Below are positions 36,979 through 46,800 of a DNA stretch of 57,695 bases, one piece after another. This DNA comes from Rikenella microfusus (GTDB lineage Bacteria; Bacteroidota; Bacteroidia; Bacteroidales; VadinHA17), in contig DZBJ01000017.1 of assembly GCA_022736275.1 (NCBI GenBank), positions 1 through 57,695 on the forward strand, in the 5' to 3' direction. The notes below the pieces were generated by a model. The model was not told the origin of the DNA. It did no database searches and saw nothing but the letters and a program-made list of their open reading frames with translations. Both the position numbers and the translations under genes were made by a program. Each line of letters starts with the position of its first letter. Position 1 is the first letter of the stretch.

Positions 36979-38538
36979 TCAGCCCCCGGGCATGAAGCAC
37001 TCTCTGACTCCCCGGCTGCAGATCTGATGTTTTGCCTTCGCCTCAGAAATGATCATCTCAACGGTATGCGAACCTTCCCCGGGATCATTCCCGGATTCAT
37101 AGAGATCAAATAGTGATTTCATGGTGCCAAGCAGATAGTGGTTGCTCTCTGCCAGGATCTCTCTGAATTTTTCCTTTTGTTCTTTCAGGCCGTTACCTGA
37201 TTTCCCGAGATGCTCATTGACAACGAAATAGTTTCTTGCATGTTTTGACAGGTTGGTCAGTCCGTTGGCGCCCCACATCCATACCGCAAAGCATTCCATG
37301 ACAGTAGCATAACAGGTGTCAAGTGACGAGTCAGCAAAGTCATAATCAAGATGCCCGGGACTTCCTTTTAGCCTTCCCTGTTCACGCAGTTCCTTTTCAA
37401 CCCGGGTATTAAAACTGGGCATGAGTTTCAATACTGAAACTGGAGTGAAATCGTCGCCGCAGAGGGTACTCAGGAATTCCAGATTCTCCTTAAGTGACTT
37501 GAATGTAGACTCCGGCTGAAAGAGCATGAACCCGTAATCAAAGGCAATATCCAGCTTTTTAAGTGTTTTGACTGCCACGATGTTCCCTGAAGCAGGCATT
37601 CTCTTGTTGAGCCTTGCCAGTCCCTCATCCGTTCCGTCTTCCAGGCCAATGAATACCAGGAACAGACCGTGGTGCTTCATCATGGCAAAAGACTCTTCCT
37701 CAATCTCGTCGGGCCGGCAGTTTATTTTCCACATTATTTTCTCATGCAGCCCCCTCTGTTCCAGGCCAAGGCAGAATGATTTTATCCAGTCATTTTTGCC
37801 TGCGTTTTTTATCGGGAAATCATCATCCTGAAACAGGAAAACAATGCACCCTTTCTCATGATAGAGCTGCTCCATTTCGTCCAGGACCGTTTCCGGCCTT
37901 CTGATCCTTTTAAGGGGACCTCCGGGAGTCTGGAAGAAATCCCTGGTATTACAGAATGAACAGTTGTATCTGCATCCACGGCTGGCAAGCAGTGTCGCAA
38001 ATTTGACGCCCGGTATATAATCATCAGGAGGTCTTCTCGCCGGGAATGGAAATGCATCAATATCCCTTTCCAGTGGACGAAGTGGCGTCATGACAATTCC
38101 GTTATGGTCTCTGAAGGCAATGCTTCTGATATCTCTCCAGTCACCTGCCGCGCAGATTCGCTGTACCAGTTCGGGGAATGTCGTTTCACCCTCAAACCGG
38201 ACTATCGAATCAAGTTCAGGGATAAGGCGGAACAGCTCCGCAGGGTTAAGGCTGGCGAAGTAACCGCCGGCGGTAAAATGTGATCTGACCCCGCCCTTTC
38301 TCAGGTACCTTGCGAGTGCGGCGAACTCATCGATATAATCCTCATAGACGACAGAAAAACCTACCACCATGGGTGAATGACGCTTAATGGCGGCGAGTAT
38401 CTCTTCATCATCGTACCTGAAGTCGATCATTCTGGCTTCAATGCCTTCCCTGTTCAGGACAGCCGACAAATAACCCACTCCGAGGTTGTCATATTCCCCG
38501 AAGGCAATGAGAATAACAGGAGGAGAAGAAGGGTTCAA
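36979..38538 (-). CDS. B12-binding-domain radical SAM protein
   Basis: A 519-residue enzyme with an N-terminal cobalamin-binding-like Rossmann domain (GVGYLSAVLNREGIEARMIDF, HSPMVVGFSVVYEDY, FTAGGYFASLNP) and a radical SAM barrel with the CxxxCxxC cluster motif RGCRYNCSFC (Cys189, 193, 196). FLFQDDDFPIKN and IGLEDGTDEGLARLNKR continue the barrel, followed by a helical C-terminus of about 130 residues. The family includes methylases and RiPP-modifying enzymes. The start codon overlaps the stop of a 71-residue peptide gene, which may be its substrate or partner. The typical DxHxxG cobalamin motif is not seen, so B12 use is uncertain. Confidence 0.85.
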   Translation of the reverse strand: MNPSSPPVILIAFGEYDNLGVGYLSAVLNREGIEARMIDFRYDDEEILAAIKRHSPMVVGFSVVYEDYIDEFAALARYLRKGGVRSHFTAGGYFASLNPAELFRLIPELDSIVRFEGETTFPELVQRICAAGDWRDIRSIAFRDHNGIVMTPLRPLERDIDAFPFPARRPPDDYIPGVKFATLLASRGCRYNCSFCNTRDFFQTPGGPLKRIRRPETVLDEMEQLYHEKGCIVFLFQDDDFPIKNAGKNDWIKSFCLGLEQRGLHEKIMWKINCRPDEIEEESFAMMKHHGLFLVFIGLEDGTDEGLARLNKRMPASGNIVAVKTLKKLDIAFDYGFMLFQPESTFKSLKENLEFLSTLCGDDFTPVSVLKLMPSFNTRVEKELREQGRLKGSPGHLDYDFADSSLDTCYATVMECFAVWMWGANGLTNLSKHARNYFVVNEHLGKSGNGLKEQKEKFREILAESNHYLLGTMKSLFDLYESGNDPGEGSHTVEMIISEAKAKHQICSRGVRECFMPGG

Positions 38539-38750
38539 CCCTTGCTTTCCATGTGATCAAGGGCCGTTACGACATTATCAAAAAACTCAATTTCAAGCAT
38601 GGAGAGTTTTTTCATAAAGTCGATTTCCAGCAATGCCAGGGCCTTTTGCTGTGCAGCGCTGAGACTGAGACCCGCCAAAGATCTCCGGGTCTCCATGATA
38701 AAACGGATAGGCCCGGGGCTAAAAAATTCCAATTCTTCAGGGTTCTTCAT
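38535..38750 (-). CDS. Small 71-residue protein, candidate partner or precursor for the radical SAM enzyme
   Basis: The protein begins MKNPEELEFFSPGPIRFIME and is rich in Leu, Glu, Phe and Met with no Cys. It ends MESKG, and its stop overlaps the radical SAM start (ATGA), so the two are translationally coupled. From about residue 22 it looks alpha-helical and amphipathic (LAGLSLSAAQQKALALLEIDF, then a near repeat KKLSMLEIEFFDNVV). I recognise no known RiPP leader family. It may be a precursor, a chaperone-like partner or a small regulator. Confidence 0.7.
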   Translation of the reverse strand: MKNPEELEFFSPGPIRFIMETRRSLAGLSLSAAQQKALALLEIDFMKKLSMLEIEFFDNVVTALDHMESKG

Positions 38751-38784
38751 AATCTTCTGTTTTACAGGTTAAACATCTGTTGTT

Positions 38785-41244
38785 TTACCGGGAGGCTCTC
38801 TTTTTCCCGGTTAATTCTTTATAAGCCGGCATATCTGAGATTATTTTCCAGACAGGATCTGCTTCCACGAATCCGGGTGAGAAGTAGGAGGGATTGGTTA
38901 AAAGCCATTCCACCTGGCGGATTGCGTCAGGATATTCACCTGCAAGGATATAGATCATCGCCAGGTTGAATATCATGTCACTCCTGGTCATATAGTTATC
39001 GCCGGCCAGTTCCACTGCGGTTTTCCCCGCGATGATCGCATCGGTGGCATTTCCCGAACCGGCATGGGCAATTCCGCTGCAGCTGTAGGCGTAACTGTTG
39101 TCAGGATTTTCCATTATCTGACTTTTGTACAGCGTCAGGGCCGAGTCATTATATACTCTGGCCATAGTATGATCATTCATCATTCTGAAGAGCAGGCCGG
39201 CGTTAAGATAAACTGAACCCGGAAAGCCAAAATCAGCATCCGTTGAAGCTAAAACCTCCTTTAAAGCATCTGAATACCTGCCTTCATAAGTTGAGAAATT
39301 GATCCGAAGGTACTTTTCGCTTATTCCTGTCTGTGCACTTACAGAATCAAACAGTTTTCTTGCCTCGGTGATATTTCCTGATTTGTGTATGATTGCCTCA
39401 ACCATGTTGGAGTAAGGTGCCGAAAAATCGGGCATTGCCTTAACAGCTTTCCTGTAGAAGATCATGGCTGAATCATAGCTGTGCAGGTAATGGAATGACA
39501 GTCCTATGTTGTAGAGAATGAGGGCATCCTGCGGATCTGCACTGATCACCTTCCTGATCAGTGCCTGTGATTTCTCCCAGTCGCCTGTCATGCGGTAGAC
39601 CATTGCCATATAGAACTCAGGCTGGTAGCTTTCCTGCTGCAGGTCTGCGGCAAGAGTGAAGTGTTTCAGGGCCTCATCATACTCGTCTGTGCAGTAGTAG
39701 TAATAGAATCCCCGGGCAATATGGCCTTCGGCAAGTTCATTTTCAATATTCAGTGCCCTGTCTGCGTCAGCCTTGCTTTTTTCGATATGGGAAGCATCAA
39801 GCTGGCCGCTTCTCAGGCCCCACGAACGGGCGATGGAGCGTTTTGCGTATGCAAGTGCGAACAGCGGATCAGCTTCTATTGCCTTGTCATACATGGCGAT
39901 TGCTGAAGCAAAACTTATGGAGTCAATGAACTTATTGCCTGACAGCAGAAAGTATATCGCATTGTCTGACAGCGTATTTGCGGAGAGGAAATTGATATAT
40001 GCCCCCGGATTTTTTGTGGGATCTTTTTCGATACTCGCTTTTTCTTCAGGTGTGAGCACAGCCTGCAGCCTGTCGGCTGTTTCCATGGCTATCTCGGTCT
40101 GCATATTCCGGATATCATCCCAGGTGCCGTCAAATACTTCGCTCCACAGTTGTTCATCCTTCCTGGCGTTTAAAAGCTTTATGGTGATCCGGTAACTTTC
40201 ATTTATGATCTGGTAACTTCCCTCAATGATATAGTTGGCATTTATCTCCCGGCTTATCTGGGTTATTGGTCTGGCAGTGCCCTTGTACTGCAGTAATGAT
40301 GTTCTTGAGCGCACCTCAAGCTCTTTGATCTTACTTAACTGAGATACAATTGCTTCTGTGAGGACATCTCCCAACCAGTCATTCCCGGCGCTGCCCCCGA
40401 TATTGTCAAAGGGGAGTACGGCAATGGTTTTTTCACGCGACTTTCCGGATCCTGCAGTGCTGCCCGAGAACTTATAGATGGCATAAATGGCTGCAGCAAA
40501 AAGCATTAACGCAGTCAGCAGTAATATCCCCTGCTTTAGACCGGCGGGTTTTCTTTTCAATAGTATGTCGGTCGCACCTGCACCGGTTTCTTTTTTCCTG
40601 ATAATCCTCTTCTGTTTGTCCTGGCTTTTACTCAGATTCACTTTCTCCGGCTGCATTGCAGTGATTATCTCCTTAATTGCGTTGGCGGTTTTGTTGATCT
40701 GGTTACGGTACTTCGCGGCGTTCAGGTTCTTATTTTCATCGTCGGCAGGAGTGAGAGGCCGGTTTACCCCCGGTTCCCGGTAGATGAAATCAATTGACCT
40801 GAGGGGTCCGTTGGTTTCATCTTCAAGCAACTCCCTGTCCTCCGGGTCCAGCTCATGGATTCGTATCATCAGTATCCTGCTGGTCACATTCCCGCTGTGC
40901 AGGGTTACCTTCATTCCGAATCTGTCTTGTGTTGCAAGTGAGATAAATGCCTTCAGCTCATGTTCCCAGGCAAATGATTTAGGGTCACAATATGTGCGGC
41001 TGATCACCGGAATAAATACAAGACACCTGAGTTTTTCCCGGAGAGAGGCATCCACATCATGTGTCTCCAGTAGCCCGTCATGCGAATTAACGTCAAAATA
41101 AAGGCTGACCTCCTCCTTGAAAGTCGATTCCAGTTCCGCTTTCAGATGCTCAACGAATTCAGTGACCCAGCCATCGTGCTTGTTATCCTTCTGGCGGTAG
41201 CTGATAAAAATATCGCATTCAAAATCAGGTACGAGGCTGGCCAT
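38785..41244 (-). CDS. TIR domain - transmembrane - TolB-like - TPR protein
   Basis: An 819-residue multidomain protein. Residues 1-200 are a TIR domain of the bacterial signalling/defence type: CDIFISYRQKDN, SLYFDV, FIPVISRTYCDP and SFAWEHELKAF with Glu96 at the position of the NADase catalytic glutamate. A single TM helix follows (GILLLTALMLFAAAIYAIYKF, about 235-255). Next is a TolB/FlgO-like domain (KTIAVLPFDNIGGSAGNDWLGDVLTEAI, IEGSYQIINESYRITIKLLNARKDEQLWSEVFDG). The C-terminal half has about eight TPR-like repeats. The TIR would face the cytoplasm and the TolB-TPR part the periplasm. It lies between the RyR-phosphatase and the peptide/radical SAM pair and has its own promoter candidate. 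Confidence 0.85.
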   Translation of the reverse strand: MASLVPDFECDIFISYRQKDNKHDGWVTEFVEHLKAELESTFKEEVSLYFDVNSHDGLLETHDVDASLREKLRCLVFIPVISRTYCDPKSFAWEHELKAFISLATQDRFGMKVTLHSGNVTSRILMIRIHELDPEDRELLEDETNGPLRSIDFIYREPGVNRPLTPADDENKNLNAAKYRNQINKTANAIKEIITAMQPEKVNLSKSQDKQKRIIRKKETGAGATDILLKRKPAGLKQGILLLTALMLFAAAIYAIYKFSGSTAGSGKSREKTIAVLPFDNIGGSAGNDWLGDVLTEAIVSQLSKIKELEVRSRTSLLQYKGTARPITQISREINANYIIEGSYQIINESYRITIKLLNARKDEQLWSEVFDGTWDDIRNMQTEIAMETADRLQAVLTPEEKASIEKDPTKNPGAYINFLSANTLSDNAIYFLLSGNKFIDSISFASAIAMYDKAIEADPLFALAYAKRSIARSWGLRSGQLDASHIEKSKADADRALNIENELAEGHIARGFYYYYCTDEYDEALKHFTLAADLQQESYQPEFYMAMVYRMTGDWEKSQALIRKVISADPQDALILYNIGLSFHYLHSYDSAMIFYRKAVKAMPDFSAPYSNMVEAIIHKSGNITEARKLFDSVSAQTGISEKYLRINFSTYEGRYSDALKEVLASTDADFGFPGSVYLNAGLLFRMMNDHTMARVYNDSALTLYKSQIMENPDNSYAYSCSGIAHAGSGNATDAIIAGKTAVELAGDNYMTRSDMIFNLAMIYILAGEYPDAIRQVEWLLTNPSYFSPGFVEADPVWKIISDMPAYKELTGKKRASR

Positions 41245-41262
41245 ATCAACTGTTCATTGTGA

Positions 41263-41294
41263 TAAAGTTACGAAAGTGAAGAAGGCAAGTCAAA
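41263..41294 (-). promoter_or_regulatory. Candidate promoter of the TIR-TPR gene
   Basis: On the minus strand TTTG (41291-41294) is followed by 20 bases and TAACTTTA (41263-41270), one mismatch from TAnnTTTG. It lies in the 90-bp gap downstream of the RyR-phosphatase gene. The TIR gene, peptide and radical SAM gene may therefore form their own transcript in addition to read-through. Confidence 0.45.
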
Positions 41295-41334
41295 TAAATA
41301 AAATGTTTCAGGCTTCACCGGGATGATGATCATA

Positions 41335-43254
41335 TCAGATCCTTATCCCTATTACAGTAATATCATCGGTCTGATCCTCGTCATTCTCCTCCCTCCACTT
41401 TTCAAACTCCTCATAGAGCCTGTCGCCCTGCTGGGGCATCGGCAGGGCGCTTATATGAAGGAGGAACCCGGCAAGACTTTTCCTTCCATACCTCTTATGT
41501 CTTGATCCTCCGAACTGATCGGCGTACCCATCCGAGCAGAGGTAGAGTGCGTCATCATGTTCAAGTTGCAGTCTGTCATTTGTAAAATCGAGGGTTCCGT
41601 TGGCTGAAGTCTCTCTGTTACCCGTACCGTCCCTGATCTCCGTTATCATTCCGTCAGATACACGGAAGAGGATATTTCCGACGCCTGACCAGGTGAGAAG
41701 CCTGGTTGTGGTGTCAAGATTGCACAGGATGATGTCCATATCGTCTGACAGGCTGTTCTCTGCCGACTCCCTGCGCAGGAACCGGTGAACACCCGAGTAA
41801 AGTGAGCGGAGGGCGGTGGCCGGATCGGTGATCTTTAAAATGGACACCGCCTGATCAAGTATTCCGTACCCGATGGTGCTTATGAGCGAGGCCGGGATAC
41901 CATGACCGGTGCAATCAGCCAATGCAAACAGTATATGATCATTCTCCCTGCTGAAGAAATAAAAATCACCGCTCACAACATCTTTTGGCTCATAAAGGAT
42001 GAAGCTGTCAGGAAAGCACTCCCTGATGTAGAGATCGCGTGGGAGAAAGTTCTTCTGGATGTAACTGGCATAATTGTAGCTTCCCTGGACTTCGCTGATT
42101 GACTGGCTGATCTTTTCATTGATAGACCTGATCTTTTCATTGATCTCAGGATCGGAAGCAGCAAGCCCCATTATCTGTTCACTTAACCTGGTGGTTTCAC
42201 ACAGCAGTTTGTGAATACTGCTCTGCGGCTTGATGGCGTAAGACAGTTTTTGTATGTGCAGGGATGAGACCGGGTAGGCCTCGTAATTAATATCACGCAA
42301 AATTGCCGGAATAAGCTTTACAAGCTCCCTGTCCTTTGCCTTTTCTGCCTCACCCAGATCACTGTAGGGTATCAGGTCGGGATGAGTCCTGTTTTTTTCA
42401 TCCCTGACCTTACCGTAAGTCCACCCGTTAAGCCTTTTCTCCCAGCTCCACCTCAGGTGCTCAACTTTTGCCATGGTCTCAATCTCTTCCTCATTGAGAT
42501 GAAGTGTGACAGGCTTGAAGCCCTTGCTCACCGGCCTGATCCTGTAACCTATCGAGAGCAGTTTAGTGGGTATGTGGGATGCATTGTCAATATTGGAGTG
42601 CTGGATCTCAGGGGGGAGGTCATCAAATTCCCTGGTCATTGCTCCCTGCCCGCCCGGTGAAATATGCCCATGCTTTTTCATGTCATACAGGTACCTTGAA
42701 TGTAATGTTCTGGCAATTTTTCTGATAACTGCCATATTCGCCCCGATGACCTCTTCATGCCTGATGATCTCGTATCCCGATTCCTTCAGACTTGCGGGGA
42801 TAAGAAAATTGAGTTCCCTTAAAAGGAGCTTCATCTCATTCCTGCCCGTCTTTGCACCAAAACTCTGCCGGTCCGCATTTACAAGCAATTCAATCTCCTC
42901 ATCAGTGATTATGCAGGTCCGGCAGTATTCTTCAAAACGCCTCAGGGAGAGGTTGACCGAACTCAGCTTTTCAGGTATTGCGGAAGCATAGTCATGCCAG
43001 AACTGCTTTTCACCTCCTGACAGTTTCCTGAAGTCCCTCTGAAATGACTCCGGATGAGCAAACAGATATGACCTCTTCCTGATATGGGCGTAAAGCCTTT
43101 TTGAAACCTGGTCAGCAAACGTTTTGTCACTGGCTGCAGGATCACGGGATTCCTGATGAATTAAATGATTGTCAGAGCCATATACATCCCCGGGCCACAT
43201 TCGGATATTGCTGATATTAAATTGCCTGCAAGGAAGAGTATGTGAACCGGTCAT
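41335..43254 (-). CDS. RyR domain - SpoIIE-type PP2C phosphatase fusion
   Basis: A 639-residue cytoplasmic protein. Residues about 60-240 are helical and unassigned. Residues 260-320 form a RyR domain (MAKVEHLRWSWEKRLNGWTYG, then HPDLIPYSDLGEAEKAKDRELVKLIP), a ligand-binding-type module also found in ryanodine receptors. A coiled linker (INEKIRSINEKISQSISEVQ) leads to a SpoIIE/RsbU PP2C domain from about 420 (KDVVSGDFYFF, FALADCTGHGIPASLISTIG, LYLCSDGYADQFGG, DDITVIGIRI) with the metal-binding aspartates in place. It starts 15 bp after a SiaC-like gene. By analogy with the SiaA-SiaC pair of Pseudomonas, it probably dephosphorylates that protein, here under control of whatever the RyR domain senses. 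Confidence 0.87.
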   Translation of the reverse strand: MTGSHTLPCRQFNISNIRMWPGDVYGSDNHLIHQESRDPAASDKTFADQVSKRLYAHIRKRSYLFAHPESFQRDFRKLSGGEKQFWHDYASAIPEKLSSVNLSLRRFEEYCRTCIITDEEIELLVNADRQSFGAKTGRNEMKLLLRELNFLIPASLKESGYEIIRHEEVIGANMAVIRKIARTLHSRYLYDMKKHGHISPGGQGAMTREFDDLPPEIQHSNIDNASHIPTKLLSIGYRIRPVSKGFKPVTLHLNEEEIETMAKVEHLRWSWEKRLNGWTYGKVRDEKNRTHPDLIPYSDLGEAEKAKDRELVKLIPAILRDINYEAYPVSSLHIQKLSYAIKPQSSIHKLLCETTRLSEQIMGLAASDPEINEKIRSINEKISQSISEVQGSYNYASYIQKNFLPRDLYIRECFPDSFILYEPKDVVSGDFYFFSRENDHILFALADCTGHGIPASLISTIGYGILDQAVSILKITDPATALRSLYSGVHRFLRRESAENSLSDDMDIILCNLDTTTRLLTWSGVGNILFRVSDGMITEIRDGTGNRETSANGTLDFTNDRLQLEHDDALYLCSDGYADQFGGSRHKRYGRKSLAGFLLHISALPMPQQGDRLYEEFEKWREENDEDQTDDITVIGIRI

Positions 43255-43269
43255 CAGGCCGGTTAGCCG

Positions 43270-43677
43270 CTAATCCTGGTCAGGTTCTGTCTCCACGTAT
43301 TCAAACGGGAATTTAACTATTTGCGACATCTCGTTTCCGGCTTCGAGCATGTCAGTATCCTCCCTGTCATGATACCACCTCACCCGGGTCTCAATATTAT
43401 TCGCACGGAGCCTGGCAAGGATCTTGCAGACATCAAGGATGCATTTGGCTGATCCCGAATTGAAGTACTCAAAATTGAAATCAAAAACTACCGGGGCCTT
43501 CGTTCCGGGTGATGATACCATGTGCTCGCTGAAGTCATTCATCCAGGCTATGACCTGACCGTAAAAGTCCAGTGCATCCTGGGGTCTTGATTCACCTTTG
43601 ATAGCATAGACATTTGCCTCATGGTCAAGAATGATCCCGGGGGTGAAGCTGTTTGAACTGATAATTAGTTTTTCCAT
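43270..43677 (-). CDS. SiaC-family regulatory phosphoprotein (DUF1987)
   Basis: A 135-residue protein matching DUF1987/SiaC: MEKLIISSNSFTPGIILDHEANVYAIKGESRPQDALDFYGQVIAWM, then VFDFNFEYFNSGSAKCILDVCKILARL and WYHDREDTDMLEAGNEMSQIVKFPFEY. In Pseudomonas SiaC a Thr near the NSSS-like loop is phosphorylated by SiaB and dephosphorylated by the PP2C SiaA; here the loop carries Ser74 and Ser76. No SiaB kinase or SiaD diguanylate cyclase is in the window. It is the first gene of the minus-strand signalling set and divergent from the ABC transporter. Confidence 0.88.
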   Translation of the reverse strand: MEKLIISSNSFTPGIILDHEANVYAIKGESRPQDALDFYGQVIAWMNDFSEHMVSSPGTKAPVVFDFNFEYFNSGSAKCILDVCKILARLRANNIETRVRWYHDREDTDMLEAGNEMSQIVKFPFEYVETEPDQD

Positions 43678-43885
43678 TTGTAACCTCAGCTTATGCCTTG
43701 CTTTTCAATATTTCAGAACGATTTTCTCCTTTGCGTCTCAAAGCCTCCGGAATAAAATATTTTTCCGGGTGTATATTTTTTACTAAATTGAATAGCTTAA
43801 ACAAAGATATGATTTATGTTCTAAATAGCATACCAGGATGGGGTGAAGATTCACTATCCGGTAAATTTCAAAATAACCCGATTCC

Positions 43886-46800
43886 ATGAGTGAACCTATT
43901 CTGAAAGCGCTGATGCAATTGTTTGCACTGATCAGCGATGTTGGCGATGACGCTGAGATATCCGGAAGGGAGAGAGATATTGTCAGGCTCTTCCTCTCAC
44001 GGCACCTGAATAAGGAGCAGGTGCTGAAATATATGGGGATATTTGACGAGAACCTAAAAATATATCACTCAGACACTATTTCGAAGGGCAGCATAAAGGA
44101 GAGAAAACGCACCTCTCTGAATGCGATGAGGATACTCGCGATATGCGAAAAGATAAATGAGGAGCTTCAACAGAAGCAAAAACTATCTGTAATGGTGCAG
44201 CTGATGGACTTTATTTCCTTCAGCGCAGATATTACCAGCAATGAACTGGAATTCCTGGAAACAGTTGCAACGGCCTTCAATATTCACAAGTCTGAATACG
44301 ATGACCTTAGAGGATTCATACTCCGATACCCTGATGCTTCGGTAAGGAAGGAGAGGCTCATGTTCGTCGACAGCAATAACATCTTTGACACCAAAAATTT
44401 AAAACATCTTTTTCATGAGAACCTGAAGGGCAGCATCGTTTTTCTCCATGTAGTAAACACAAACACCCTGCTGATGAGGTATTCAGGAAAGGAAGATCTT
44501 TTCCTGAACGGTCAGAATATCTTCCATGGACAGACTTATGTCTTTGATCACGGTTCTTCGGTCAGGGGCGCAGCTATTGATGCAATCTATTACAATGATG
44601 TTGCGGGAGTATTTACCGGAGAGGCTTTCAAGCACAGGATAACTCTTGATGCCAGGGATATCAGCCTCAGGTTCAGGAACAGCGACTGCGGGATATGGAA
44701 CCTTCACCTTCATGAAGAGTCAGGCAACCTTGTCGGTATTATGGGAGGCAGCGGCGTAGGGAAATCAACACTGCTCAGTGTTCTGAGCGGAATAACCAGG
44801 CCCATGACAGGGACAGTTCTCATTAACGGGTATGACCTTTATTCACCTGAAGGCAGGCAGCACCTGAACGGGGTCATCGGTTTCGTGCCACAGGACGACC
44901 TGCTCTTCGAAGAGCTGACCGTTTATCAGAACCTCTGGTATAATGCCAGAATGTGCCTTGACAACCTGGGCGAGAGCCTTATCAGGGAAGCAGTTGACAG
45001 GATTCTGGTTGACCTCGATCTTGATGTCATCAGGAACCTGAAAGTAGGCAATCCCCTGAATAAGGTCATCAGCGGAGGTCAGCGCAAGAGGCTGAACATT
45101 GCTCTTGAACTGATACGTGAACCTACCATCCTTTTTGTTGATGAACCCACCTCGGGCCTCTCTTCGGTTGATGCCGAGGCGGTGATGAATATGCTCAAGG
45201 AACAGATATACAAGGGCAGACTGGTAATTACTACCATCCATCAGCCCGGTTCCGACATCTACAAGATGTTTGACAAAATCATGATAATCGACAAGGGCGG
45301 TTACATGATCTTCTACGGTAATCCGACAGAGACAGTAATCTGGTTCAAGACCCGGGCAAATCACGCCAATGCATATGATGATCAATGTATTACATGCGGC
45401 AACGTGAATACAGACCAGCTCCTCAGGATCATTGAAGCAAAAGTCGTCAATGAATATGGCAAACCCACTCATGTAAGAAGGGTTTCGCCTGCTGAATGGG
45501 CTGAGAGCTTTAAGCCTGAGGCTGAAAAAATTGCAGACCGCAAAAGCCCTGCAACAGAACCACTGCCGGAGAACAATTATTCAATCCCGGGTCTCTTCAA
45601 GCAGTCACGGATATTTTTTATGCGTGACCTTCTCTCCAAGCTTGCTGACAGGTCATACATACTGATAAGCCTTCTGGGAGCGCCACTGCTGGCATTGGTC
45701 TTATCGTGGTTTACCAAAAATGTATCGGGTGAGGCATATAAATTCAGCGAAAATGAAAATATGCCGGCATATATGTTCATGTGCGTGATTACCTCTCTTT
45801 TTATGGGGCTCATTATCAGTGCCGAGGAGATTGTCAGGGACCGTAAAATACTCAGGCGGGAATCTTTCCTGAATCTCAGCTGGTTCAGCTACCTGAACTC
45901 CAAGGTATTCATCATGTTCACGATATCGGCCGTTCAGACCATCTCCTTCGTACTGATCGGCAATCTGGTTCTTGGTATAAAGGGGATGACCCTGATATAC
46001 TGGGTCGTATTATTCAGCACCTCCTGTCTTGCCAATATGATAGGATTGACGATCTCCTCGGCATTTAATTCGGTGGTTACAATTTATATACTTATACCTT
46101 TCATTATAATTCCTCAGCTGCTCTTCAGCGGGGTGCTGGTAAAATTTGACGACCTGCACAGAAAAAGTGATACAGTTTCCGAGTTTGTTCCTGTGTTGGG
46201 AGATCTGATGCCGGCCCGGTGGTCGTTCGAAGCCCTGGCCGTGGAACAGTTTAAAGGCAACAGGTATGAAAGGTTTTTTTTCAGCTATAACATGGAGATC
46301 AGCCAGAACAACTGGTATGCATCATTCCTGATTGAAGCTCTTAAAAGGGATATCTGGCAATGCCGGCAGTACATTGACAGTCCGGGGAACAGCGCTTTCA
46401 TAAATGACTGCTTCACCAGGCTGGGGAAATACACTGACAGGCTCTCCGGGCTTGCCGGGTTTGATAAGCCACCGGCAACTCTTTCCGGGGCACTCCATAA
46501 AGAGACCTTCACAGCTGATGCCGCGGACTTGCTGGAGCGTTGTCTCGACAGCCTGGCAAGGCAGTTTCACCTCTGCAGGAGGAATAATGTTGCCCTTAAG
46601 GACTCCGTCACCGCTGCGCTTGTGTCGCAGATGGGTATGGAGGCATTCCTGGACCTGAAGGAGGACTATACAAACAATAAACTCAGGGAGATTGTACTGG
46701 ACGAATATAATCCGAAGAAGACCATAGTGACATCAGACAGGATCATTCAGAGATACGAGCCTGTTTATATGAAGCCTGTCTCCGGAAACGGCCGGGCGCA

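Noticed and set aside
38785..43677. Thoeris or CBASS defence island
   Set aside because: A TIR domain is present, but no ThsA-like effector, CD-NTase, E1/E2 or other known defence gene accompanies it, and the TIR is fused to TolB-TPR.
44843..45472. 209-codon open frame on the minus strand
   Set aside because: It lies opposite the ATPase domain of the ABC transporter, with no start signal or recognisable domain.
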